Counted from the stretch's first letter, positions 28,699 to 36,860 are shown. The stretch: DNA of 64,000 nucleotides from JASLEW01 sp963732005 (GCA_963732005.1 CAVSXT010000003.1:1701766-1765765); one strand, 5' to 3'. Made by a program: numbers and translations. The notes: generated by a model from the letters alone, not told the origin.

Positions 28699-28953
28699 AG
28701 TTGGGGAGCCGCCAAGCAGCGGTGGCGCGTGTTACCTCGAGGCGGAGCCGGCCGATTCGGAGGCGGGTCCAAACCGGAGTATCCCCAGGCCGTAGACAGT
28801 ATCCCGCGCATATCCCCACGTTTCAGAATGTCCAGCCTTGAAATGCCCTGGCTTGCCGTGCTAGCGTGTTGCTTGGGGTGATAGCTCGTAAGCCACCAGA
28901 AATGAACGGGTTAGCGCCACCGAGGGACAAGGGCGGTACAAGGCGTGACATCA
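28699..28953. other. Spacer before tRNA-Arg
   Basis: No gene is seen between the propeller gene and the tRNA. Composition drops in GC from about 28,780 on, marking the transition to the accessory region. Confidence 0.4.
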
Positions 28954-29030
28954 GCGGCTGTAGCTCAGGTGGAAAGAGCAGGAGTTTCCTAAACTCTTGG
29001 TCGGGGGTTCGAGTCCTCCCAGCCGCACCA
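28954..29030 (+). tRNA. tRNA-Arg (anticodon CCU), CCA encoded
   Basis: A complete cloverleaf can be drawn by eye. The acceptor arms GCGGCTG and CAGCCGC pair fully. The D arm is GCTC/GAGC. The anticodon stem is GGAGT/ACTCT around the loop TTCCTAA with anticodon CCT. The T arm is GGGGG/CCTCC with TTCGAGT, followed by discriminator A and encoded CCA. A tyrosine integrase starts 135 bases downstream in the same direction, the usual arrangement when an element has inserted at the 3' end of a tRNA gene. Confidence 0.95.
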
Positions 29031-29164
29031 ATCAAATCAACTACTTACGGCATTCTTGGCGTTCGCGGCTTGCCTTTTCGGTGGCGCTTGGTCCATAATT
29101 GGTCCACTGAGAGCGACGCAGCGTTCTGGCGCTCCGCCGACCGCAGCTGCCGTCGCCGAGCAAG

Positions 29165-30256
29165 GTGCCGCCCGTGGCTAACGTTCAACGTCGACTGGGC
29201 CGTAAGGGCGAGGTCACCTGGCGGGTTCGTGTACGCATCGCCGGCACTCTCCGAACCGCGAGCTTCCGCCGCAAGACCGACGCTGTGCAGTGGGCCGGCA
29301 AGGTCGAAGCGGTCATGCGCGACGGTCAGCACTTCCCGGACCGTGAGGAGCGCCAGCGCAGCCTCGCCGATCTCATCGCCCAATACCGGAAGGTGATCCT
29401 GCCTCGCTATGGGGAGGTGGAGGTCAAGAAGCGCGGCGCAAAGCTCGGATGGTGGGAGCGGCAGTTGGGCTCGCGGAGGCTTCGCGAGCTCACGACGGCC
29501 GACATCGGTGCCGCATTGGAGAGGCTCGCGGCAGGGGAGGGCCTTAGCGCCGAACGGGCTGCCCGGTTTGGTGGCGCATCCCGGCTAGCAGGTCCTGCAA
29601 CACAGAGAGATTACCTCGGGACGATCCGGCATGTCTTGTCTGCCGCCCGAGAGTGGGAGTGGCTGACCGACAATGCGGCGACCAGGGTGCGGAAGCCCCG
29701 GGAGCCCCGCGGCCGTCTTCGACTCCTCTCGGCCGACGAGCGAGTGCGCCTGCTGGCTGCCTGCCAGGCCAGCAGGAACAGTCGCCTCTATCCGCTGGTT
29801 GTTGTTGCCCTTGCGACCGGTGCTCGCGAGAGCGAGCTCCTCGGCCTTCGCTGGCAGGATATCGACCTCGGTGGCGGCAAGGCCATCGTTCAGAAGAGCA
29901 AGAACGGCGAGCGGCGGGCGCTGGCGATCACCGGGCCAGCGGTGCAGGTACTGGCGAGTTTGGGCAGGGTGAGGCGAATCGGCGCAGATCTTGTCTTTGC
30001 CACGGGGCGCGGACAGGCGACGTTCCCGCGGAAGGCCTGGGAAGCGGCGCTCCGACAGGCGGCGCTTGATGATTTCCGCTTTCATGACCTTAGGCATGCA
30101 TTCGCCTCTTACCTTGCCATGTCCGGTGCCACGCTAGCAGAACTGGCGGAGGCGCTGGGCCACAAGACGCTGGCGATGGTCAAGCGCTACGCACACTTGA
30201 CCGAGGCGCACACATCTGGCGTGGTGAAGCGGATGACAGAGAGGTTCCTCTCCTGA
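29165..30256 (+). CDS. Tyrosine-type site-specific integrase
   Basis: A full-length phage-type integrase (363 residues). The N-terminal arm-binding part (RRLGRKGEVTWRVRVRIAGT) is followed by the core-binding helical domain and the catalytic domain. All active residues are visible: Arg in TGARESELLGLRW, the beta-hairpin Lys in VQKSKNGERRAL, HDLRHAFASYLAMSG (His-x-x-Arg), GHKTLAMVKRYAHLT (His and nucleophilic Tyr). It directly follows tRNA-Arg and is followed by a tRNA 3' fragment. It probably mobilised part of the accessory region. Confidence 0.93.
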   Translation: MPPVANVQRRLGRKGEVTWRVRVRIAGTLRTASFRRKTDAVQWAGKVEAVMRDGQHFPDREERQRSLADLIAQYRKVILPRYGEVEVKKRGAKLGWWERQLGSRRLRELTTADIGAALERLAAGEGLSAERAARFGGASRLAGPATQRDYLGTIRHVLSAAREWEWLTDNAATRVRKPREPRGRLRLLSADERVRLLAACQASRNSRLYPLVVVALATGARESELLGLRWQDIDLGGGKAIVQKSKNGERRALAITGPAVQVLASLGRVRRIGADLVFATGRGQATFPRKAWEAALRQAALDDFRFHDLRHAFASYLAMSGATLAELAEALGHKTLAMVKRYAHLTEAHTSGVVKRMTERFLS

Positions 30257-30271
30257 CACCACTGGCGGTGT

Positions 30272-30324
30272 GCACCTGACTGTGGATCAGGGGGTCACGG
30301 GTTCAAATCCCGTCTCCGGTGCCA
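30272..30324 (+). pseudogene. 3' half of a tRNA with a His (GTG) anticodon, likely attachment-site remnant
   Basis: From 30272 the sequence reads as the second half of a tRNA: anticodon stem CCTGA/TCAGG around CTGTGGA (anticodon GTG), variable loop, T arm ACGGG-TTCAAAT-CCCGT, then CTCCGGT G CCA. The D arm and 5' acceptor strand are missing; the integrase stop lies 15 bases before. Discriminator G would be unusual for a His tRNA, so the acceptor end may come from another source. It is best read as an att core left by integration. Confidence 0.65.
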
Positions 30325-30393
30325 ACTAAACTCCCTAAACGTCAGTAGTTTACGTGAAATCACGAGCGACTGCAAGTCAGTGATAATGGTTGG

Positions 30394-30414
30394 GTTGTAC
30401 AAAACTTGTACAAC
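30394..30414. promoter_or_regulatory. Perfect inverted repeat, operator or integrase arm-site candidate
   Basis: Arms GTTGTACAA and TTGTACAAC (9 bp each, perfect) are separated by three bases. The region around it is AT-rich for this genome and carries no gene. It lies between the tRNA fragment and the second integrase remnant. Confidence 0.5.
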
Positions 30415-30535
30415 AGGGAAGAGGGGGGTCTGTTTTCGGCGCCGCACTCGATCGCCTCGGGCGCCCCGCGTGGTAGCTGATCGCAACCCTTGACGACCAG
30501 CTACCGTGCTCACCTTCAACTACCGGTGACCGTTC

Positions 30536-30766
30536 TCATGAACTGCCGCTGGCCCTGCCAGAGTCGGCCGGCGGTTCTAGCGAGCTGCGGAAGCGATGGA
30601 ACACCGCCGGCGACGGGAAGCGGTCGATGTCGAGAGCGGCCAACATGCCGACCACCAGGGCGAGCAGCACCCTCGGCTCCATCGGCGGTGTGAAAGGGCG
30701 CGGGATACGATCGACAGAGAACTGGAGATGCAGCTCGGTCAAGTCGCCAGAGTTGTCGGCGCTCAC
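30536..30766 (-). CDS. Possible small protein, unknown
   Basis: A 76-residue open frame on the minus strand whose sequence looks protein-like (LTELHLQFSVDRIPRPFTPP, then a hydrophobic stretch VLLALVVGMLAALDIDRF). I do not recognise it. It is divergent from the integrase remnant beginning near 30,781. It may be a small phage- or element-associated protein or a chance frame. Confidence 0.3.
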   Translation of the reverse strand: MSADNSGDLTELHLQFSVDRIPRPFTPPMEPRVLLALVVGMLAALDIDRFPSPAVFHRFRSSLEPPADSGRASGSS

Positions 30767-30780
30767 GAGGTACTCCTCAG

Positions 30781-31611
30781 CTCATTTCCGAGTGCAAGGT
30801 CAAGCTTGCCGGCGAGGTCACCTATCGGGGGCGCCTGCGCAGTCCCGGGACGGTCAATCGCTACCTCAACGCCCTGTCCTCGGTCTTCACCTGGGCGTGC
30901 AGTCCCGAAGTGGGCCTCGCCGACCGCCACCCAGTGCGGGAAGTGTTCCGGCTGAAGGAGCCAGCCGGCCGGGTCCGTTGGCTGTCCCGTCCCGTCGATG
31001 AGGAATCCTCGGAGCTCGAGCGGCTTCTTGCCGCCTGCAGAAACTCGAAGAGCGCGATCCTGTTCGACCTCGTCATGCTGTTGCTGTCGACCGGCTGCCG
31101 CCTGAACGAGATCCTCCGCATCCGCCGCCAGGACGTTCGCCTGGAGGAAGGGGGATTCACGATCCCGGCCCCGAGCGCGAAGAACGAGGAAGCGCGGTTC
31201 GTGCCTCTCGAAGGGCACGGCCTCGAGATCGTCAAGACTCGCCTCGCGAAGCTGCGGCCCGGCAACGACCATCTCTTCCCCGGCGCTGGCGACAAGCCGG
31301 CCTGGCTGCCGAAGCATGCGTGGACGAACGTGCGGCGGGAGGCGGGCATCCGCAATCTCCGGCTGCACGACCTACGTCACACGCACGGCTCCTACCTCGC
31401 CATGATGGGCAAGACCCTGCCGGAGATCATGCAGGCGCTCGGCCACAAGAGCGCCGCCGTGGCGCTCCGCTACACCCACCTCGCCGATGCCCACAAGCGC
31501 CGCGTGAGCCGCGAGGGTCAACGCTCAGCTCGGAGCATGGCTCGGGTCGAGCGCTGGCTGAGCCCGGGTACGTCGCGCCGATGGTGGCGGTGCGCGGCCA
31601 GGCCCGCATGA
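30781..31611 (+). pseudogene. Second tyrosine integrase, N-terminally truncated
   Basis: From 30781 the frame gives ISECKVKLAGEVTYRGRL and PGTVNRYLNALSSVFTWA, the core-binding domain of a phage integrase. The catalytic domain follows with Arg in STGCRLNEILRIRR, HDLRHTHGSYLAMMGKTLPE and GHKSAAVALRYTHL. The arm-binding N-terminus and a start codon in place are missing; the first ATG is inside the domain at 30910. It differs clearly from the integrase at 29165, so a second element has been here. The end after RYTHLADAHKRRV is a run of Arg-rich residues that may be read-through. Confidence 0.75.
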
Positions 31612-31726
31612 CCTGCTTGGCAACGACCCGACAAGGCGGCCAGCGCTGAGGTTCCGACCAGCGGGCGGTGGCGGAAGGGCGAGATGGGCGGCGCCGGTAG
31701 TCCGCCCATCTCTTTCTGCACAGGTC

Positions 31727-31984
31727 TCAGGTGCGCAAGGACCTGCGCCTTGCCCGCCGCTGCTCGGCGGCGCCGGGAGACGCGAGATTGCCCTGAGCCT
31801 CGATGACGATCCTTCCCTCGCCGGCATGGACTTCGGCCCAGGTGCCTACCTCGAATCCGGCAGACTCGAGCCACCTGCCGATGAGCCGCAGCTGCGGCAA
31901 GCGAAAGCCGGTGACGGTGATGACGCTCGAGCGGGCTCTCCGGCGCTGATCTTGACTGGGAATACAATGGCCTGAGCTGCGCAT
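31727..31984 (-). CDS. SymE-like toxin family protein
   Basis: An 85-residue protein whose middle part (LPQLRLIGRWLESAGFEVGT then VHAGEGRIVIEAQ) matches the SymE/AbrB-like fold pattern 'P.LRL.G.WLE.AGF..G..V.V....G.LVI'. SymE proteins are SOS-induced RNA- or DNA-binding toxins usually silenced by an antisense RNA. Here a ribbon-helix-helix gene lies 81 bases upstream on the same strand. A flanking Arg-rich tail follows. No antisense RNA promoter was obvious. Confidence 0.65.
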   Translation of the reverse strand: MRSSGHCIPSQDQRRRARSSVITVTGFRLPQLRLIGRWLESAGFEVGTWAEVHAGEGRIVIEAQGNLASPGAAEQRRARRRSLRT

Positions 31985-32065
31985 AGGGACTTCTCCTCTG
32001 CGTGGTAGGCCCCGGCGTGGGCTCGCATCCTGCGCCGGTGCCGCTTGCAGAATCTCAGAGCAGGG

Positions 32066-32257
32066 TCATCCCGCCCGAGTCTTGCCTCCTCGACCGCTCG
32101 GCGCCGCGACTTCCCGGTTCGCCAGCCAGCGCAGCCAGGAAGAGAGCCCGCGGTCCTGCGCCTGCGCGGCGAGGGTCCAGGCGCGACGCTCCTCCGGAGA
32201 CAGCCGGATCGTGACGTTGGTGCTGCGGTCCGCGTTCTTGGCAAGTCGAGGCACCAT
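32066..32257 (-). CDS. Small ribbon-helix-helix-like DNA-binding protein
   Basis: A 63-residue basic protein (MVPRLAKNADRSTNVTIRLS, then PEERRAWTLAAQAQDRGLSS). The pattern of a short beta strand (NVTIRLS) followed by two helices fits the Arc/CopG ribbon-helix-helix class of autoregulators and relaxosome proteins. A promoter ends exactly at its ATG, so the message should be leaderless. A 19-base inverted repeat covers the -10 region, which suggests self-repression. The SymE-like gene is downstream on the same strand. Confidence 0.6.
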   Translation of the reverse strand: MVPRLAKNADRSTNVTIRLSPEERRAWTLAAQAQDRGLSSWLRWLANREVAAPSGRGGKTRAG

Positions 32258-32293
32258 GCACAACATTGTAGTGCACGGTGCCGATGACGTCAA
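32257..32293 (-). promoter_or_regulatory. Promoter and operator for the ribbon-helix-helix gene
   Basis: On the minus strand TTGACG (32293-32288), a 17-base spacer and TACAAT (32270-32265) form a near-consensus sigma-70 promoter. The ATG begins eight bases after the -10, at the expected transcription start. The inverted repeat TGCAC...GTGCA (32257-32275) overlaps the -10 and the ATG. Confidence 0.65.
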
Positions 32294-32660
32294 GCGTAGA
32301 GGAGGCGCGGAGGTCGTGGTGCTCGGTCGGTGAGTTGCGCTGCGCACGCAGAGATTCTGCCGCGGCTCCCGACGACGACAAGACGCTGAAGGAATTGCGG
32401 CTGCCTCTCGGCTCGCGGAGCCGGGGGCGGGCCGGCCGGGAGCTCGGCGCCAATGGCGCGCTGTCGAATATCTGATCGTCGGTGGTGCCGGCCAGGGCAG
32501 CGACCGTTTCCGCGCTAACGGTGGCCGGGGGCCGCCGCGGGGACCGCGCCGGCCCCCTCGCCATCAGGATGCGGAGAGACGCGGCCTGCCGCAGTGGCAT
32601 GGCCCCCCACCTGCTCCTTTCCTGAGCGGGCTGCTCCCCCCCCTACACCTGTAGCCACCA
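32294..32660. other. Stretch without a convincing gene
   Basis: A minus-strand frame (to 32600) is open but its sequence is low in recognisable structure. I see no repeats or promoters here beyond those listed. Confidence 0.3.
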
Positions 32661-32735
32661 CGCCGGATGCCCAGGGGTCAAGGTCGGCGAAGCCGCCGAG
32701 CGCAGCGAGGGCAACCTTCCATGAGAAGGCCCCCC
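32661..32735 (+). repeat. IS110 upstream-region-like remnant
   Basis: CGCCGGATGCCCAGG at the left and ATGAGAAGGCCCCCC at the right match, in inverted orientation, the sequence just upstream of the IS110 transposase at 34596-34555, apart from about 37 extra bases in the middle. It looks like the end of a second, lost IS110 copy. Confidence 0.5.
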
Positions 32736-32761
32736 GGTGTCAATGCGGGGACGCGTGGGGG

Positions 32762-32853
32762 CCTGACGCCCTTGGCTATGGCAAGGTCGGTGACGGCCAG
32801 CGGGCGGTGGCCGGAGCCGTTGCCGGTGACATGGCCGCCTGGAAAGCTCGATG
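32762..32853 (+). repeat. Dispersed 92-base repeat, copy A
   Basis: Starts CCTGACGCCCTTGG, contains CAAGGTCGGTGACGGCCAGC and ends GCCGCCTGGAAAGCTCGA. Copy B lies 168 bases downstream, about 90 % alike by eye; a diverged copy C is at 37276-37369. Confidence 0.7.
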
Positions 32854-32929
32854 GCGATGGCCGCGGCGCTGGCGGCGGAGTTCTCCGTAGCGCTCAACGT
32901 CGGCTAACTGGTTCCGCCCTACCCGGAAA

Positions 32930-33022
32930 CCTGACACCGTTGGCTATGGCAAGGTCGGTGACGGCCAGCGGGTGGTGGCCGAAGCCGTCGCCGGTGACAT
33001 GGCCGCCTGGAAAAGCTCAAGC
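32930..33022 (+). repeat. Dispersed 92-base repeat, copy B
   Basis: Direct repeat of copy A with a few substitutions (for example CCTGACACCGTTGG, GGGTGGTGGCC) and one extra A near the end. All three copies stand near IS remnants. Confidence 0.7.
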
Positions 33023-33385
33023 GTCGATGACCGCCGGCCGCTGGCGGCGACGGCGGCGGAGGATACGTGCCGCTGGGGTTCCCGTTCCAAGGACGGCGCT
33101 GGCCGGGAGCGAGAGCGAGCCTGGTCACGCTTCCATTCGCACTCTACGTGAGCGCCCGCAATCCGGGGCTCGGTGCATGCTGGGGTCCGTCGGTACGGGA
33201 TGCTGCCATCTTGACGACGAGCTCGGCCGGCTTCCGAAGAAGCCGCTGGCCCGAAGGCTCCCTGCGCAGTCGGTCCCGGACCGAACGACAGACTCGACTC
33301 TACGAATCAACGGTCACGCGTTCACCCGCGCGTCACGGCGATGCCAGCTGGTAAGCCACCTCCCTTCGCAAGGACTGGACCGTCC

Positions 33386-33404
33386 GGGCGCGCGAGGCGC
33401 GCCC
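33386..33404. terminator. Hairpin after the IS110 transposase
   Basis: A perfect 8-bp stem GGGCGCGC/GCGCGCCC with loop GAG lies just downstream of the minus-strand transposase stop. There is no T-run on either side, so it may be a structural end element rather than a true terminator. Confidence 0.4.
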
Positions 33405-33422
33405 AAAGACGCGAAGCAAAGC

Positions 33423-34490
33423 TCATGTGCTCACGGGCTGCTCTGCGAACAGCGGCTGGTACACGTCCCCGCGCAGCCAGAGTCGGTGGAGAAGCACGCT
33501 GAGCTTGCGCGCGACGGCAACGACGGCGCGTTTCTTACCGATCTTGCCGCCGCGGCTCGCGATGCGTTCGCCGAAGCGCCGCAGATCCGAGTCCCGACCG
33601 AAGGGTCCCAGGATGTGTTGGGCGCAGCCGACCAACAGCTGGCGCAGTTTCTCGTCGCCCTCCTTGGAGATCCGGCGTTGGGGGTCGGAGGCGCCAGAGG
33701 CATGGCGCGCTGGCACGAGACCAAGATAGGCGCCGACGGTACGGCTGTTGGGGAATCGTTGCGGACGCTGGACGACGAAGAGATAGGTCAGTGCGGTGAT
33801 GATCCCGACGCCATCGACCTGGAGGAGCAGTCGCGCCTCCGGGCGTTTGGTACGGATCAACTCCTCGAGATCTTTCTCGGCGCTGCGGATGTCGGCGGTC
33901 AGCCGTGCGATGACCGCCAGGATCGGGAGCAAAGCGGGGCCAAACGCTTCGGGGATCGAAGCTTCGGCCCTGGTCCCGAACACGTTGGCATTGCAGGCCG
34001 GAATGCGCGCGCCGGCCGACTTGACGGCGCCGCGGACGTGATTGATCAGCTGCGTCCGTGCGCGCACCAGCGTATGTCGAGAGCGGAGTCTGGCGAGGTC
34101 GGCCTGGGCGTCGACGTCGCGATGCTCCACTGGCGACAACAGGCGAGGATCAAGACGACCGAGACGCGCGAGGTACTCGGCGTCGGTGGAATCGCTCTTG
34201 CGATGGTTGTGCGAGATCAGCCGCACCTTGCGAGGGTTGGCGACCAGGACCTCGTGCCCGGCAGCGCGCAGAAGGCGCTCGACCCAGGGCAAGTGGGTGC
34301 CGACTTCGATGACGATGCGCAGGGCCTGGCGGCTGCCGAAGCAGTCGCCAAGCGCGGCCGGTGTCGTGCGGACTCGGCCGGTCTCGACGACCTCGCCGCT
34401 CTTGCCCTCGAGCACGACGAGCTGGCTGTGGCGATCACCAAGGTCGAGACCCACCACCTTGCGCGGGGTGACGGTACTGAACTTTTTCAT
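33423..34490 (-). mobile_element. IS110-family transposase
   Basis: A 355-residue transposase with the RuvC-like DEDD N-terminal domain (VVGLDLGDRHSQLVVLEG; RIVIEVGTHLPWVERLL; RKSDSTDAEYLARLGRLDP) and the C-terminal transposase_20 domain. The latter contains QVDGVGIITALTYLF and YLGLVPARHASG, followed by KEGDEKLRQLLVGCAQHI, where the family's nucleophilic Ser region lies near SGASDPQRRISKEG. Start ATG 34490 has GGAGG (AGGAGGCTTTT) just upstream. Members of this family use a structured bridge RNA made from the non-coding end. It appears full length. Confidence 0.92.
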
Positions 34491-34610
34491 AAAAGCCTCC
34501 TCTCTGCGCTCTGCCCCACAAGGGCGCGTTACGAGGCGAAGGCTACCGCTGGCAGGGGGGCCTTCTCATCCCATCTTTACGCCCGGGCACCCGGCGTTGG
34601 TAAGGTGATG
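34491..34610 (-). ncRNA. Candidate IS110 bridge RNA region
   Basis: In IS110-group elements the non-coding stretch upstream of the transposase encodes the bridge RNA that pairs with target and donor DNA. This segment has hairpin potential (CGCCGGGTGCCCGGGCG, 34596-34580; a second around CCCCCCTGCCAGCGG) and has a related copy at 32661. Exact RNA ends and loops cannot be set by eye. Confidence 0.4.
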
Positions 34611-35105
34611 GCGCGAGGGGGGTGAGAACGGCGGTCGCGGCGGGTTCGTCAGACGTAGTCGTCAAGGCTGCGGGGAGATCGGCTGACGCGGCGTGCGGCC
34701 CGCCCGCACCGGCAAGGTCGGTGGCCGCGTAAAGCGGGCAACGCCGATCACTCGGGCAACGCCCCCAAGAAAAAAAACTGCGGTGGGCCTGGCAAATCGG
34801 TTGCCGCGTATGAAGCCGGCGCCGCTTCAGTTCGCCGAAGCGGTAGGTAGAGGCTGCGGACGTTGCGAAGCAGGTCGGGCGATAGCCGGTGGCTCTGGAG
34901 GGGAAACCAGTCGGTCGAGATCGGTCGCCGACCAAGCGCTGCGCAACGTAACGGGGTCCGTTCCACCGGAGGGACCCATGGTCTCGCGGTGGGTCGCTGG
35001 CGGGCGTAACGGCAGGCGCCGCCGTCACCAGCTGCAGCAGGAGCGGATGCAGCTCAATGCCCAGCTCCCGCCGCCCAGCCCCCCGACCCGGAAAGAGCTC
35101 CCTCC
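34611..35105. other. Non-coding stretch, no gene recognised
   Basis: Open frames here have no recognisable protein pattern. A run of eight A (near 34,770) is notable in this GC-rich DNA. The repeated word GGGCAACGCC occurs twice at about 34,737-34,766. Confidence 0.3.
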
Positions 35106-35277
35106 GTGAACAAGCGCCCGCTGCCCCACCTCGAGAAGATCGCCCTCCATCGCGAGACCCTGTGCCGCCGCGATGCCGGCGCGCTCGCCGAAGCCCGGGG
35201 AGGGCCGAGCCGCGCCAACGGCAGCTGCTGGCCGGTGATCTGCTTCACGACCACCGTGCAGTCGGACTGCTGCTTAG
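35106..35277 (+). pseudogene. Lanthipeptide-like precursor peptide, probably frameshifted
   Basis: From GTG 35106 the frame gives a leader of class I lanthipeptide type: LEKIALHRETLCRRDAGALA followed by EARGG, which matches the 'K..L..ETL..L...' leader and double-Gly-like end. A Ser/Thr/Cys core follows, SRANGSCWPVICFTTTVQ then SDCC. The frame then runs on antisense to the next gene, but loss of one T in CTTAG (35274-35277) would place TAG directly after SDCC. No modification enzyme (LanB, LanC, LanM) is in the window. Either a decayed gene or a sequencing error. Confidence 0.45.
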
Positions 35278-35342
35278 CCCGTCGCAGCGGCGTGCTACCA
35301 GAGCGGCGGAGGCCCGGCAGCCGTGGTCAGCGGGTCACCCCC

Positions 35343-36566
35343 TCAGGACGCCCCCCCCAGACAACAGCCACAACCACAGCCGCAACCGATGCAGCAGTCG
35401 CAGAAGCAGGGGTCAGGCGTGACGCAGATCCCGAGAGTGCAGCCGCAGCCACAGCACGCGCCGCACGAGCACGAACAGTCGCAGGAGGAGTCGCTTGCCC
35501 CGGTTTTCGGCACCAATCTGCCTGGAAGGCCGAAGAACTTCAGCGCCTCGGGCATCGACGTCAGGACGAGTTCGTTGCGGATGGGCGTGGCCACATCGGT
35601 CACGCTCTCGGCGTAGCGCGTTCCCATCTCCGTCAACCCGCGGTTCATCTCAAGGTAAGTCCTCCCGAGGTTGGATCTGCCCGCCCGCGAGTGCAACCTC
35701 GCCAACTCGGCAACGCCCGCCGCATAGGCCGAGAAGTAAGAAGAGGCGTCATCGCCTTCTCCACGGTAGACGACGAAGTCGATGGCAGGCAATGGCAGAT
35801 CGTGCTGACCCAGGGCGACCAGGCTGGTCGTTTGGCCCTGGCCGACGCTGACTGAGAGGTTGTAGAGGGCCGTGTCGAGCATCGTCGCACACACTGTCAT
35901 GTTGGTGCTGAGGTGCGCGCCGTCCGACGCCGCGGCTGTCTTTAGATACGTCACTCTCTGGATCTTCAGCTGCGGCGATGTGAGAGCCAGCAGCTCCTTC
36001 TTTTCCAGCAGAGCGACGGTTGAGCCGGCGGATACGCCTTTCTCCTTCACGGCCGTTCGGGCACAATCCGTACATTCGTAGGCTCTCGCCGTATATCTGC
36101 CCGCGCCCTCGCTAATCACCTCGGCGATGTGCACCAGGAACGTTCCCGACTCGACGTTCGGCGCGACCGGTTCCGCGTAGGCGAGCTTCGAGAAGACGTA
36201 AGCCAACGGCGTCATGGCTGCGTACCTGAGGAAGTGCCGCTTGGAAGGATGCATACGATCAGCGCCGCCGCGGTCGCAAGTGCGGGGACGGAGCTTGATG
36301 TAGCCGTATTCCGCGCAGAGGGAGGTCATACGCTTCACTCCCACGGCTCGCATCAACGAGGGTAAGGCCCTAGCTCCCCGCTTGCAGGAACCGTTCTGGA
36401 TGAGGTAGAAGTCGTGTGCCCATCCCTGGGGATAAACCTTCGCCAGGACCTCTTGAGCTCCCGGGCTATACAGGGACTCGATGTCGATGCTCTGACCGCT
36501 GGAAAAATGGATGTCGTACGCCAACTTCTTGCAGAGTGAGCACTTGCTGTCGTAGAGAAGTAACAT
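35343..36566 (-). CDS. DCC-type thiol protein fused to a Tat-like exported protein with a cysteine-rich tail
   Basis: Residues 1-100 resemble the DCC thiol-disulfide oxidoreductase family: LLLYDSKCSLCKKLAYDI with a CxxC motif. At residue 105 a second start-like Met opens MHPSKRHFLRYAAMTPLAYV, a twin-arginine-like export signal (KRHFLRY) ending near KLAYA. A 250-residue unknown domain follows with helical parts. The last about 50 residues contain 18 Cys in SCDCSCSCGACCGCGC and CFCDCCIGCGCGCGCC. Such a tail could bind metal or be a substrate for modification. AAGGAG precedes ATG 36566. GC content is lower than average, and the lanthipeptide-like leader is next door. I do not know this architecture. 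Confidence 0.75.
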   Translation of the reverse strand: MLLLYDSKCSLCKKLAYDIHFSSGQSIDIESLYSPGAQEVLAKVYPQGWAHDFYLIQNGSCKRGARALPSLMRAVGVKRMTSLCAEYGYIKLRPRTCDRGGADRMHPSKRHFLRYAAMTPLAYVFSKLAYAEPVAPNVESGTFLVHIAEVISEGAGRYTARAYECTDCARTAVKEKGVSAGSTVALLEKKELLALTSPQLKIQRVTYLKTAAASDGAHLSTNMTVCATMLDTALYNLSVSVGQGQTTSLVALGQHDLPLPAIDFVVYRGEGDDASSYFSAYAAGVAELARLHSRAGRSNLGRTYLEMNRGLTEMGTRYAESVTDVATPIRNELVLTSMPEALKFFGLPGRLVPKTGASDSSCDCSCSCGACCGCGCTLGICVTPDPCFCDCCIGCGCGCGCCLGGAS

Positions 36567-36860
36567 CTGTTGCTCCTTGTGAAGAGTTCTCTTGGTTTCA
36601 CACGCGGCGATCGGCTTCCGGAGGGAGAGGTGTGGTGCTCATGCAGGCAGCCAGACGGCGGGTGACCGGGTGGGGTGGCCTGGAGCGCAGCACCGCTGCG
36701 CGCTCGTACCGAAGGGCGCGCCAAGCGGCCTCGACATCAAGCGCCTTCTCCTGAATAACAGGTGTTAGCATACACGAACGCACATGTCAATCTAGCGGCC
36801 GGCCTGGTAGTGCTCTATCAGTGTGTTGCTGGTGGTGGCATGCCTAGACCGTCGCTGCAC
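36567..36860. other. Upstream region of the Cys-rich gene, no gene seen
   Basis: Lower GC than the surroundings. Contains the Shine-Dalgarno AAGGAG (about 36,573-36,578, minus strand) for the Cys-rich gene. No other signal recognised. Confidence 0.3.

Noticed and set aside
32667..34625. 652-residue + strand frame over the IS110 gene
   Set aside because: Antisense shadow of the transposase plus the 92-base repeats.
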